Positions 21,074 to 32,047 of a stretch of DNA of 64,000 bases are shown here, in pieces; the stretch's first letter is position 1, and every line of letters starts with the position of its first letter. The notes under the pieces are model-generated. The model did not search any database, had not been told where the DNA came from, and saw nothing but the letters and a program-made list of their open reading frames with translations. Location: contig NW_022881603.1 in assembly GCF_003369915.1 (NCBI RefSeq), positions 36,727,124 through 36,791,123 of the forward strand, read 5' to 3'. The position numbers were made by a program, and so were the translations under genes. The stretch comes from Drosophila miranda (lineage: Eukaryota; Arthropoda; Insecta; Diptera; Drosophilidae).

Positions 21074-23654
21074 ACAAGCTTCAATTAAAAATCGGATTAT
21101 GGAATGCACGAGGGCTAGTCAAGAACATTGAAGAACTTAGACTTTTCCTTAATGCTAATAAAATCGATGTAATGTTGATAACAGAGACACATATGCGCCC
21201 TGGTCGGAGAGCATTCGTACCAGGATACGATCAATATTACGCTGATCATCCCAGCGGAACATCGAAAAGTGGCTCTGCTCTGTTCATACGATCGTCCATT
21301 GCCCATACTCAGAACGAACCTATGTCCAGGATAAACATACAAGTTGCCAGCGTGAGTGTGCCGACTAATGTTGGATGCATCAAGATCTCCTCAATATACC
21401 TGCCACCCAACCAACCTTGGAGTACAACTGATTTTGAGCAACTTTTTCTTAGCCTGGGGAACAGATTCATCGCAGGCGGTGACTTTAACGCAAAGCACCC
21501 ATGGTGGGGTAACGTCAGATCATGCTGTCGAGGGAAGCGATTGCAAGAGGCCATCGTCAGTAGCACATGCGAAATCCTTGCCACTGGCGAGGCAACTTTC
21601 TTCTCATACAACACTCGCCTTACACCTTCTGCTCTCGACTTTTTCATTGTCAACGGGATTGCGCAAAACAAGCTGTCAGTCGAAACTAAATATGAACTCT
21701 CCTCGGATCACCTGCCAATTGTAGCATCAGTGCATCATTCTCCTCAAATCAAAACTATGAAGCAACAAATTCTCCCTCGAGGCTCTTGCGTTGAAGTATT
21801 TCAAGCCGAACTAGATAGTAGAATCAACCTCAACACGGAAATAAAAAGTCCCGATGATATAGAAGATGCAATCTCGATATTTATGAGAAACGTAATATTG
21901 GCTGCATCTTCTGCTGCGCCTGTAAACCAATGTTCACCAAGCCAACGACGACAAGATACTCTTCCCCCAAGTGCCGTAGCTCTCCTGCGCCTGAAAAGAA
22001 GAGTAAGAAGAGAGTATGCGAGAACGGGTGATACTCGAGTTCATCAAATCTACTTGAGACTATCAAACCGTTTGCAAAAGGTACTTGCAAAAGTCAAGCA
22101 GACGAGCATTGATAACATTTTAGAAAAAGCTGGCCCCGATGCATCTTTCAACTATACTCTCTGGAAGCTTACAAGCCGATTTAAAAGAGTAGTCATGCCT
22201 AAATCGCCAATTAAAAATCCAGCAGGCGGTTGGTGCTACTCCAGTCAGCAAAAGGCTGATATCTTCGCAGACAGTTTAGAGCAAAGATTTAAGCCATTTA
22301 ATCTTACGTCTGCTGTTACACGAAGGGCCGTCGAGCTACAATTGGAAATGCCATTTCAAATGTCCTTGCCAGCAAGCCCAGTCACATTTCAAGAGGTGGT
22401 GCAGCAAATTAAGAAGCTGAAGGCCAAAAAATCCCCTGGTGAGGACCTGCTGGACAACAGGACTTTAAAACTTCTGCCTAAAAAAGCGCTGCTATTTATA
22501 GTGCTGCTCCTCAACAGCATTCTTAGGATAGGACACTTTCCTACCTGCTGGAAGATGGCGCTAATCTCCATGGTACCTAAGCCAGAAAAACAACACACAG
22601 AAGTCGATGGCTACAGACCAATTAGCCTGCTCTCAGCGCTAGGGAAGATGGCGGAAAGAATGATACTGAACCGCATCATGCAGCTTGAACCTGTAAAGAA
22701 AAGAATTCCAAAGTGGCAGTTTGGATTTAGACAAGGTCACGGCACGCCTGAACAACTTCATCGAGTGGTCAACTTCGCGCTTGATGCAATGGAGCAAAAA
22801 ATGGATTCGGTAGCTGTGTTTATGGACATTCAACATGCGTTTGACAGGGTGTGTCATGATGGCCTCCTCTTTAAGCTGAGAAACATATTGCCGCCGCAGC
22901 TATTCCAGCTGGTGAGTAGCTTTCTAATGGACAGAAGTTTTAGAGTTGTTGTAAATGGAGCAAAATCATCGAAGCGCCCAATCTTTGCAGGCGTCCCACA
23001 AGGCAGCGTTCTTGGACCAACGTTATATACCCTATATACAGCCGATATGCCTTCCTCAAGGGTAATAACTGGGTTGGACGAGGACGATGTGTTGATAGCA
23101 ACCTACGCGGATGACACTGCAGTGCTGACCAGAAGTCCAAGCATAAATCTAGCTACGGAAGCTCTGCAACAATATGTGGCCAGCTTTGAGGACTGGGCTC
23201 AGAAATGGAACATAGGCATCAACAGCAGCAAATGTGCTAATGTTACTTTTGCTACGAGAACACTTTCTTGCGGAGGCATTAATATGCTGGGCTCCACACT
23301 TACGCACAAGAGCTCGTACAAATACCTGGGTGTTGTACTCGACAGGTCACTAAATTTCAAAACCCATACTACCATGGTTCGACAGTCTGCACTTCAAGTT
23401 TACGCCATCGCGTCAAAAACCAACTTAAATAAAATTAGAGTTGCTCAGTCAAAAATTCTACGACGAATATGCAATGCTCCATGGTACATACGAAACAGCG
23501 ACATCGAGAGGGACCTAAAGGTTCCCAAGCAAGGTACTTGCAACGACTTGGTGGTCACCCTAATGCGCTAGCCAGACGTCTAATTAACCCGCCAAGGAAA
23601 AGAAGACTCAAAAGGAGTCATCCACTGGATCTCCCTACTAGATCCCTCCTATAA
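21070..23654 (+). pseudogene. Jockey-type LINE ORF2 (endonuclease-RT), frameshifted at C-terminus
   Basis: Apurinic-type endonuclease motifs (LWNARGL, TETH, GGDFNAKHPWWG, SSDHLPI) are followed by RT motifs (MDIQHAFDRV, GVPQGSVLGPTLY, TYADDTAVL). The frame is open from 21070 to 23571 (833 aa). A small deletion or frameshift near 23535 moves the normal C-terminus (YLQRLGGHPNALARRLI) into another frame ending at 23654. The endonuclease and RT core are intact, and only the tail is lost. Confidence 0.85.
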
Positions 23655-23855
23655 CATCTCATTAACTTTTTGTAAATATTCTAAATAATGTATGTACTTA
23701 CACCATATGTGTAACATTAAGTTTAAGTATGTATCTCCTGTGATCAATTGTTTTTCCCCTTAAATGTAAAACTAGATTAAGTTGCCACGAAAGGTAGCAG
23801 TAAACTTGTTTACAATAAAATACAAATTTTCCACATGAAAAAAAAAAATTTTAAT

Positions 23856-24062
23856 AAATAAAAAAAACAATGCTCAAAATCAGGCCGCAGGCGAAAAACA
23901 GCTGGGCGATCAATGCTGGAAATGGCGTGAGGGCTATGTATTTTAATGTATTTCAAGTACGGTCACACATGCAGAAAAAATCGGGAAACACTTTAAACGA
24001 CGCGTATTGTTGCGAGGCAAATTATTGTGTACGCAAATTTACATCGAACTTTGGCAGCTATT
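23856..24062. promoter_or_regulatory. residual cid upstream region, unit 2
   Basis: About 200 bp identical in layout to unit 1 upstream of cid. It is now separated from cbc by the LINE, whose 3' end directly abuts it, so any shared divergent promoter has been split. Confidence 0.6.
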
Positions 24063-24821
24063 ATGCGACCACCGAAAAAAAACAGCGGCGGTCATCGTGG
24101 TGGAAATCCTCCAAAGGCAACACAAAGGGACTCTGGGGATGCCAGCCCCTCATTCCAATCGCCCGATGATGAAAATGCTACCGACTACGGCTTGGAATTT
24201 ACCACAAGTCGTCTCAATCTCCAAAACTCTAACAGTCGACGCACCTCCACGGTGCGCAAGGACGTATCTGCTGCCCGTCGGACCCGACAGAATGAGGAGA
24301 CGTCTGGGGAAGAGAATCGGCCACCAGAACCAGCAGACCGTCGCGCCGGACAGAGGCAGGAGTCGTCCTCTCAGGAAGACAATCAAGCTCTGGAACTCAA
24401 CACTTCAAATCGCAGTCTCCGTTCTTTAAATGCCCCACAGCCGCAGCGACCAAGAGCGAATCCACAGACACAACAGGCCCGTAGAGCTGTTTCGCCCCGC
24501 CGGAAACAGACCAGCCCCGTCAGCCGTGTCGCCCTGATGCAACAAGAGATTCAACGTCTGCAGGCGACGCCCAAATTGCTGATACCCCGCCTTCCGTTCG
24601 CTCGCCTGGTGCGTGAAATAATCGTGAATTTAACCGGCTCATCTTCGGCCTTTAGGGTTACCCAGGGCTCCATGGAGGCCTTGCAGACGGCAGCGGAAAT
24701 GTACACTACCCAAAGACTCCAAGACGCCTATCTGCTCACTCTGCATCGTGGTCGAGTGACGCTGGAGGGGCGCGGTATGGCGCTAATGGCATTCCTATGC
24801 AGCCATTGTCCATGTAACTAA
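24063..24821 (+). CDS. cid: Cid (CENP-A), unit 2, intact frame with fold substitutions
   Basis: 252 aa, the same length and frame as unit 1. Glu185 is the normal residue, but the loop 2/alpha-3 segment reads RVTLEGRGMALM instead of RVTLEVRDMALM. Val236 and Asp238 are both Gly; the Asp is near-invariant in H3-type histone folds, where it pairs with an Arg. Other differences from unit 1: Glu78, Gln138 and Arg140 in the tail, Pro145, and Cys251. Whether it can form nucleosomes is doubtful. It could be a young pseudogene with an open frame. Confidence 0.85.
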   Translation: MRPPKKNSGGHRGGNPPKATQRDSGDASPSFQSPDDENATDYGLEFTTSRLNLQNSNSRRTSTVRKDVSAARRTRQNEETSGEENRPPEPADRRAGQRQESSSQEDNQALELNTSNRSLRSLNAPQPQRPRANPQTQQARRAVSPRRKQTSPVSRVALMQQEIQRLQATPKLLIPRLPFARLVREIIVNLTGSSSAFRVTQGSMEALQTAAEMYTTQRLQDAYLLTLHRGRVTLEGRGMALMAFLCSHCPCN

Positions 24822-25024
24822 TCACATGCTAAATATGCTAAGCTCTTGTAAAACAAATGAATTGTGTTATTTTATTCTATTATTATTATTTTATATTCGA
24901 TTTAACTAATCACTTGCCAAATATGCTAAGCTCTTGTAAAACCAATGAATATAAAACAAATGAATTGTGTTATTTTATTCTATTATTATTCTATATTCGA
25001 TTTAACTAATCACATGCTAAATAT
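24815..25024 (+). repeat. cid 3' tandem repeat, shortened, unit 2
   Basis: Two full units and part of a third of the roughly 90-bp repeat, then a jump into the GAATAAAAAATTT flank. About two units fewer than units 1 and 3. Confidence 0.82.
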
Positions 25025-25505
25025 GAATAAAAAATTTTTTGTTAAGCCTAAAATGAAAGTCGGGTTTAATTTGTATTCTGCAAATAGTTTTATTCGTGTT
25101 TTCTTGTTTGCCTTTTATAATGACTTGTCTTCCTTTTTGTTGTTGCGTCTTGTGCAACGTAATCCATAATAGTTTCACTATAATGATGTGGCCATCAGGC
25201 GGGCACGCACGCCAACGCCAAGCAAAGATACAATAAGTTTTAGCTAGGATGAATTAGGAGTGATCGTGCTTAGTTGTTCGCTCTAATATTACGAATTACA
25301 GATTAGGATAGTTAATGCGCTTTTTGAAATGAGTCACCATTTAGAATGTTGCGGCACATTAGATACACAAATAGGGAGCTACTGGCTAGCTCGACTCGAA
25401 ACAGATTCAGGCTGAAAGTAGTCCCTCCTTTGCCAATCGGGTTGTAAATTGAGCTTTTGCCTTGCCGAAAATTGTGTTGGTTTGGGTTCAGGTTCGTTCT
25501 TCCTA
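25025..25505. other. cid 3' flank, unit 2
   Basis: Copy of the 17766-18252 flank with a few substitutions. Non-coding. Confidence 0.7.
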
Positions 25506-25724
25506 TTTTTATACCCGATACTCAAAATGAGTATTGGGGTATATTAGATTTGTGGTAAAAGTGGATGTGTGTAACGTCCAGAAGGAATCGTTTCCGACCC
25601 CATAAAGTATATGTATATATTCTTGATCAGCATCAATAGCCGAGTCGATTGAGCCATGTCTGTCTGTCCGTCTGTCCGTCCCCTTCAGCGCCTAGTGCTC
25701 AAAGACTATAAGAGCTAGAGCAAC
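25506..25724 (+). mobile_element. DINE-1 5' fragment at the second duplication junction
   Basis: Same truncated DINE-1 as 18253-18491, ending at the same base and joined to the same cbc base. The microsatellite is shorter. Confidence 0.88.
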
Positions 25725-26292
25725 ACTGGCTGGCCTTTCGATGAGTATGGTGGCCACATTGCCGGATATGGCGATTGCTCCCTGGCCCTCATCGAGGTCC
25801 GCGTAGAGAGGCCGGCGCCCGACCCTGACTGCATAGTTCAGGAGAATCCGGCAGAGCGTGCTCTTGCCGACGTCCGTGGGTCCCACCACCATGGCCACCG
25901 GACCACGTCTATCCTTCTCCTCGGCCTCCGTGCGAAACTGTTCAAGTGCCGCGTGACAATTGACGTACTGAACCATCGGAGTCTCCTTGGATATGTAGCA
26001 AACGTCCATTTTGCCAGTGACATGAAGAACGCATCCTTGGTATGTGAAGATCGCAACCTTGGCCCCCATCCCAAACTCATATTTCTTTTTCTTAACCAAC
26101 TCGGTGCCAAAGAGCTCCGCAAATCCATTGACTAGCTGTGATGGAAGCAGGAAGAGTTGCTGGCATTCCATTGCTTGGCGTGCGCTTACCTACTGTAACC
26201 AAAACTTTGGCGTCCTTCTGCTCTATTTCAAAACGCAGCTCGGAGTCTGCCTCCAGGCTGAAGTCCTGACCTCTGCTTTGATGATCCGACAT
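25725..26292 (-). pseudogene. cbc: cbc 5' part, unit 3 (truncated)
   Basis: Exon 1 (26194-26292), intron (26136-26193) and exon 2 (25725-26135) as in unit 2, with the same truncation after ERPASV. It carries DLDEGQG like unit 1, not DLDVGQG as in unit 2. A LINE begins one base beyond the CCTAAAATTTT duplicate upstream of its ATG. Confidence 0.9.
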
Positions 26293-26495
26293 TCCTAAAA
26301 TTTTTTTTTTTTTTTTTTTTTTTTAGGATTTAATTTACCAAGCTACCCGTGAGTAGCGTGGGATTATTTGGCCGCCCGCCTTTTGAAGGTGGAAATTGCC
26401 AAGTCAAAGAATAGAAGATGTTGGAGTACTGTTTATAGCTTTACATCAATTTCGTCGATGAAGTCAATTAGTGTTTGGTACGCGCTGATGTTTTC

Positions 26496-29400
26496 TTATT
26501 CAAAGAATTTGTAAATATCATTATATTTTCTTAGAGATGGGAAGTTTTGCCTTGTTGTGTTGTACTTTGTACAATTGAAAATTAAATGCGAGGCGTTATC
26601 GATACTATCGCATGTATCACATATGTTACTAGGAACTACATGCATTTTGGCGAGAGTGTGCCTATCGAATGCGTTACCACTAAGCAGTCTGTTGATTCTT
26701 TTAGCGTCAATGGCTTTAAGCTTAGTTTTATTTAGGAACCACGGTTTGGATGATGTTGAGGGGAAAAGCGAGCAGTAGCCTCGGTGCTTGATACTAGCAA
26801 ACTCGGCGTATTCTCTCTCCCATTCTGCTTTTAAGATTCTGTGTATTTCGCACATAGCGTCTTTAAGGTTCCATTTAACCACTGTGTATTTTCCTCGTCT
26901 GTGGGCTTCTTTGGCTGCTGCGTCAACTGAAGTGTTCTGAGGGATGTTAGCGTGTCCGGGAATGTAGTGAACCTCTACAGTTCTTAGATGTGGATTTTGT
27001 TGGATCTTTTCTCTGATTTTGTAGGCGATAGAGTTATCCTGAATGTTCTTCGCCAGAATGAGGGCCCCGTTTCTGCTGTCTGTCAGGAGCGCGACACGAG
27101 GAAAATTGTACAAAATAGCATGGTCTAATGCCTTCTCGATAGCAAGGAGCTCGGCGGACAACGAGGAAAGGGTTTTGTGCGTGTAATAGCTATCTAAAAA
27201 ACCTGTCCTATCGTGCAGGAAAGCGGCGCTGGAATGCCCATCTGCGACTGACCCATCCGTGTAATAGATTTCAAAACCACCCTTTGTCAGCTGATCTTTC
27301 TTTTCCCCGTGGAGCAGCATGATACCTGCCTGGTCTATAGCGTGCTTGTTGGGTGCAGAACCCTTGAAAAATTCTAAGTCGGAGCTAATTTTAGTGCAAA
27401 ATGAAGCTGTGTTCTCGAAAACCTCAACTCTATCTATTATGCTGCCAAACTCCCGATATGCCTTAGCGTAGCCCGTGTTTAAATCCCTATTTGCTGACAC
27501 TGTTTCACTTGCTGGGAGATTAAATGCAAACACCTTAACCAACTCTTTCGCCGCCAGGAATCTCATCCTGTAGTCCGGGGGAAGTTCTCCTGCCATGTGA
27601 TATATGATAGGAACGGGAGTGCAGATTATCAGACCCAGCGACTTTCTGAGGTGATGGTTGCAGTGGGATTTGATTTTGGCCAAGGCAGATTTGGACAGGT
27701 TGCAGAATGATGATCACGCGTACTCTAGCCTACTTCTGACAAATGCCTTGTAAAATATAAGCCCTCTTTTGGGGCTGATACCATAGTGACACCCACTGAG
27801 TAATCTGAGAAATGCACAGTTTCTGTTCGATTCCGAGATGGCCAGATCAATGTGACCAGAGGCTGAGTTGTTTGCTGAAATAGTCCTGCCTAGGTATTTG
27901 ATCTGCTCTACTTGTCTGATCTCAACTCCTTGATGCGAGATATTTAGCGCAGCTCTACGATTGTTGAAGTAAATCACTTTAGACTTCACCGGATTGAATG
28001 ACAGGTTTAGCCTATTGCATTTTTCTTCGAACGTATCTATACTGTCTTCCAGCACACCTTTCGCAATGGATACGTCTTTATGAAAACAAACTATGAAAAA
28101 GTCATCAGCATACTGAAACAGTAAGCGGTTATGACTGTTAATATCATGTAGTTCGGCTGTGTAAAGGTTAAAAAGGGTTGGGCTGAGACAGCTACCCTAG
28201 CTAACACCTCTGTTCACCTCTACCTCGCTTTTGCCCTTTATGAGAATTCGTCTGTTAAGGAAGCTGGAGATCCAAGCCGTGAGGCTTGTATTGAACCGCA
28301 TATGCCTCATCCTGTGCTCGAGTGTGTCCACTCTTACGCAGTCGAACGCTCTTTGTAAATCTAGGCAAGCTGCGACAACCTGACAACCCCTCGCCTTCAG
28401 CGCCAGAACTTTGTTGATAAGGTCGTTGATGCAAAGAGCCGTGGACCTGTTTCTCCTGAAGGCATAGGACCTGACCGGCAGCAGGTCACAGTTTGCTATG
28501 TGCTCGTCCAACTTCAACTTTATCAACCCCTCTATGGATTTAAACAGCGTGTTAATCAAACAAATCGGCCTATGGTTCTGGAAGGAAGTAGGGTGTGCAT
28601 TCTTCTTGGGGATGGGTACCACTTTTATCCTGCGCCAGACTTCAGGGATGACGCCACTCAGCCATACTTTATTTATAATTTCAAAAATGTCTTGTTTTTT
28701 CCCACTTGGTAGCTTTTGAAGCATCCTGAACGCGATGCCATCAGGACCTCTAGCCGAATTGGGGTTCCTGGTTTTTAGGAAGGCCAGGAATTCTTCCAGT
28801 TCCAGGGGTTCCGGGTCGTCTGGTCCTAACAAAGGGGCAGGAATTTTCTTAGGGGGCCTACTGTTTGACGTGGATGGGGTTACTTTAACCATATTGAGAA
28901 AGTTTTTGTCATCTTCGTTCGTCCATTTGTTCCCTACATTTTTGATTTGACCGTATTTTTTGATGTTCTTCACCCTGCTCCACATAGAGGGCGATGAGGA
29001 GACCTCTTCTATAAACTTGGAAAAGTTGCGCTTTCTAAGATTTTTTACGTGATTTTGTAGATTTTTGTCAGCTTCTAAGGTTGCTCTGGCATCAGCCAAT
29101 TTTTTGGTGAGGGTGAATTTTTGCCTGCAAGCGTTTCTCACGCGAAAAAGTTTTTCCGTTTCCTCGTTCCACCATTTCTTAGCAACGTATTTGTTCTTGC
29201 TTGGGAATGTGACCGTGTTTTTTAAGGTCAGGGATTTCACTTTTTCATTGAGCTCCTCCAGATTTGAGAAATCACTTGCACCCAGAATCCGGGCTATTCT
29301 GTTGTGAAGGATCATCTTGCCTTGGAGGGGGGCATTTAGGCCTTGCACTGATAATACAATTGGGAAGTGGTTGCTGTTCGTAATTTTTGTTTTGAGGACT

Positions 29401-30008
29401 TGCCAGTTAATAGTTCCATTTCTGTAGTTCGAAAAAGAAAGGTCAAGAACGGAGAATTGAGATGGGCTCCTGGATAAGGTTGGCGAATTTTGGCGAATTT
29501 CGTTTAGGCAGATAAATCCGGCCTCCCGGGTGGAATTCTCAATGCTGCGACCCTTGCGATCACAGATCGGACTTCCCCAGATAGAAGACCTAGCGTTGAA
29601 GTCCCCGCCCACTATTGAGGGTATGTCAAGCGAAGCCGCGAATTCGAAAAACTTTTTTGTGCCCGATTTAAACTGTGAAACTGTTGTTGATGGCGATGCA
29701 TATATGCTAAAAATATTGAAATTGCTCTTGAGGTTTAATGTTTTTATTCCTAAAATTTCCAAGTCGTTCTCTATTTTTAAAATGCTGAATTGAATGTTTT
29801 TCCTGACGTAGATGCCAACCCCGCCGTAGCCGTCCTCTCTGGGCCTGCAGAAAAAGTTATAGTCTAAAATGCTGCAGTCCGCGTTGTTCAACACCCAAAT
29901 CTCTGAGAGGATGGCAATATCTATTGCGTTCTTGTCTAGGAACATTCAGAGGAGCTGTTTGTTGTTGTTGTGTGTCAGACTTTGAATATTTAGCTGAAGA
30001 ATCTTCAT
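26496..30008 (-). pseudogene. LINE ORF2 (endonuclease-RT-RNase H) with three nonsense codons
   Basis: A single frame from the ATG at 30008 to the stop at 26496. It carries endonuclease motifs (MKILQLNIQSL, GGDFNARSSIWG), RT motifs (CLDLQRAFDCV, then SCLSPTLF), and RNase H (IYYTDGSVADGHS, VHYIPGHANI). It is broken by TGA at 29946-29948, TAG at 28197-28199 (where GV-x-QGSC would have Gln) and TGA at 27714-27716. No frameshift is needed to read all domains, so decay is by point mutation only. Confidence 0.87.
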
Positions 30009-31186
30009 TGTTGGATGTTTTGAGAACCAACGGCCATCCCTTGGGCAATCTGACGCCTATCTAGTTCTGCGTTGGAAGCATTGACAAATTCTCTAATTTC
30101 CTTAATAAATTTATTCGCTAAAGAATCCCCTTTAATGATGTTGTTTGGATCAATCAGGAACGCTGTGAGTTTGGCTCCTAGTGCGTTTAGCTTATCCTGG
30201 GCCAGAGAAGATGCCACGGATGAAGATCTCACAAATTTCTCGCTCATTTGGACGTAGTCTGAGTTTATTGAGTTCTTCCACTCTGCCATGTTGGCTGCTG
30301 CCTTGGCCGCCTCTGCGTTCCGGGCGGCAACCCTATTGGATTTGGTCACTTCCGCGAAAGAGGTGACAGAATGAATTTCCCTGGCGGACTCTAAGCTGTT
30401 ATTTAAGAATTCAGGGGAGCGGTTAGATTGCCAACTGGGTCTAGGAAATTCCCCTTGATCCCTTAGGTTGGGGGAAGTTCTATCAAAAAGGATCGGATAT
30501 CTAGCCTTGACCTCAGCTCTAGTTAGGTTTTCTAGTGTCATGCACTTTTGAATGGCGTACGCTTTTTTCCTGGCCTCACACTGCGGGTGGGTGGCAGCAT
30601 GTTCCCCCTTGCAGTTAGCACAGACCAGCCCTGAGCAGATAATATCTTTGCTGTGATCTTGTCCGCATTTGAAACATTTTGCTCCACTCTTGCAATGTTG
30701 CGCCAGATGGCCAAACCTAAAACACCTGAAACATTGAATAAGCTGAACAAAAGGTTTCACTTCTACTTTAGAATATAGAAAATTGATTTTGGTTGGTAAC
30801 TGCTCTCCTCTGAACCAGAGTTTCACCCTGCCAGTAGGTACACGTTCCCCCGATGCTCTATCCCTTCGCGTAATCCGAACTATCTCCTCAATTGGGATAT
30901 CCGAGGTTACAAGCTCCGCTAGCTGTTCCTCCGAGTAGTGCCCGGGGATCCCAAAAATTAACCCTGCTTTTTGGACGAAGTGCCTAAAGATTCGGGTTGA
31001 GTACCCTTGAGCAGCGAAAACACTGTTTTCCACTAGCCCGTTTGCACACTCCGCCGACCCGCACACAATCTTGCACCTGCCATAGCCCATTCTAGCAACC
31101 TCCTCGATATCGCTAATGCCCTGTTTCAGCAGTAGATCGGATAGATCAAACTGGTTTATAGCAATTCTGGCATTATTCGCACTCAT
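30005..31186 (-). CDS. LINE ORF1 (Gag-like)
   Basis: 393 aa from the ATG at 31186, intact. The central part carries three zinc-knuckle-like motifs (CFRCFRFGHLAQHC, CFKCGQDHSKDIIC, CANCKGEHAATHPQC), typical of ORF1 of the I group. The stop overlaps the ORF2 start. Its product would bind element RNA. Confidence 0.85.
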   Translation of the reverse strand: MSANNARIAINQFDLSDLLLKQGISDIEEVARMGYGRCKIVCGSAECANGLVENSVFAAQGYSTRIFRHFVQKAGLIFGIPGHYSEEQLAELVTSDIPIEEIVRITRRDRASGERVPTGRVKLWFRGEQLPTKINFLYSKVEVKPFVQLIQCFRCFRFGHLAQHCKSGAKCFKCGQDHSKDIICSGLVCANCKGEHAATHPQCEARKKAYAIQKCMTLENLTRAEVKARYPILFDRTSPNLRDQGEFPRPSWQSNRSPEFLNNSLESAREIHSVTSFAEVTKSNRVAARNAEAAKAAANMAEWKNSINSDYVQMSEKFVRSSSVASSLAQDKLNALGAKLTAFLIDPNNIIKGDSLANKFIKEIREFVNASNAELDRRQIAQGMAVGSQNIQQ

Positions 31187-31836
31187 TTTGTCGATACAAA
31201 CAATGTATGGGCCTTTATGCCCTCATAATACTTGTTAACGATGATTTTGCGGTTATTTCCGTTTTTCGTACTCACGGAAGCCACACAAACCGCGTCAGTC
31301 TTCTCTCTCTCTCTTTCGTCGTAGAAATGTTTGATGTCATGCTTGTTGTCGTGTTGGTGGACATGTTTGTCGACACGTTCGTCGACAAGTTTAGTTTCTT
31401 GCACAGCAGTTTAGAAGCCAAAAGCTGCGGAGCCGTTTTTGCCGCCATCTTTACTCCTACCCGCATGGCGGATTTAGCTTCTCCTTCCCTTTTTTTCAGC
31501 GTTTCCATGCGAATTTTAACTCCCGTCGCCTTCTCCGTGGCCATCCTTGTCTTTCCTATGCTTGCCATGCTTCTCAGGGTCCAGACGGAGTTCCAAGAGC
31601 CGTTTTAAGAGTTATTCCATGCAGTAAATTCCAGGTTTTTCGACTTAATTGATGAAGCTTTGGGAATTTCTTCGCGCCGTCTTCGTAGGCGTGTGAGGCA
31701 CCCCCAGAAGCTTCGGAAAATGTCTTTTTGATTAAAACTATCAGCGAACGTCTTGAAATATGTTAATTTTTTCCTTCCGCAAACAATTTTAGGTACGCGC
31801 CATACCAGTGTTGAACAACCTCTTCCCTAAAATTTT

Positions 31837-32047
31837 AATAAATAAAAAAAAACAATGCTCAAAATCAGGCCGCAGGCGAAAAACAGCTGGGCGATCAATG
31901 CTGGAAATGGCGTGAGGGCTATGTATTTTAATGTATTTCAAGTACGGTCACACATGCAGAAAAAATCGGGAAACACTTTAAACGACGCGTATTGTTGCGA
32001 GGCAAATTATTGTGTACGCAAATTTACATCGAACTTTGGCAGCTATT
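31837..32047. promoter_or_regulatory. residual cid upstream region, unit 3
   Basis: Equivalent to 23856-24062: the cid-proximal side of the spacer, now next to the 5' end of the LINE on the opposite strand. Confidence 0.55.

Larger units (their letters stand above)
19075..23844 (+). mobile_element. Jockey-clade LINE, full length
   Basis: A 4.8 kb non-LTR element with an 11-bp target duplication AAAATTTTAAT (19064-19074 and 23845-23855) and a poly(A) tail. ORF1 and ORF2 overlap in an ATGA arrangement. There is no RNase H domain. It sits between the unit 2 cbc ATG and cid, in the same direction as cid. Confidence 0.9.
26305..31825 (-). mobile_element. RNase-H-bearing LINE (I-like), full length
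   Basis: A 5.5 kb non-LTR element on the minus strand. The poly(A) tail appears as a T run ending at 26324. An 11-bp target duplication CCTAAAATTTT lies at 26294-26304 and 31826-31836. ORF1 and ORF2 overlap by ATGA. It interrupts the cbc-cid spacer of unit 3 in the orientation opposite to the unit 2 LINE. Confidence 0.9.
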
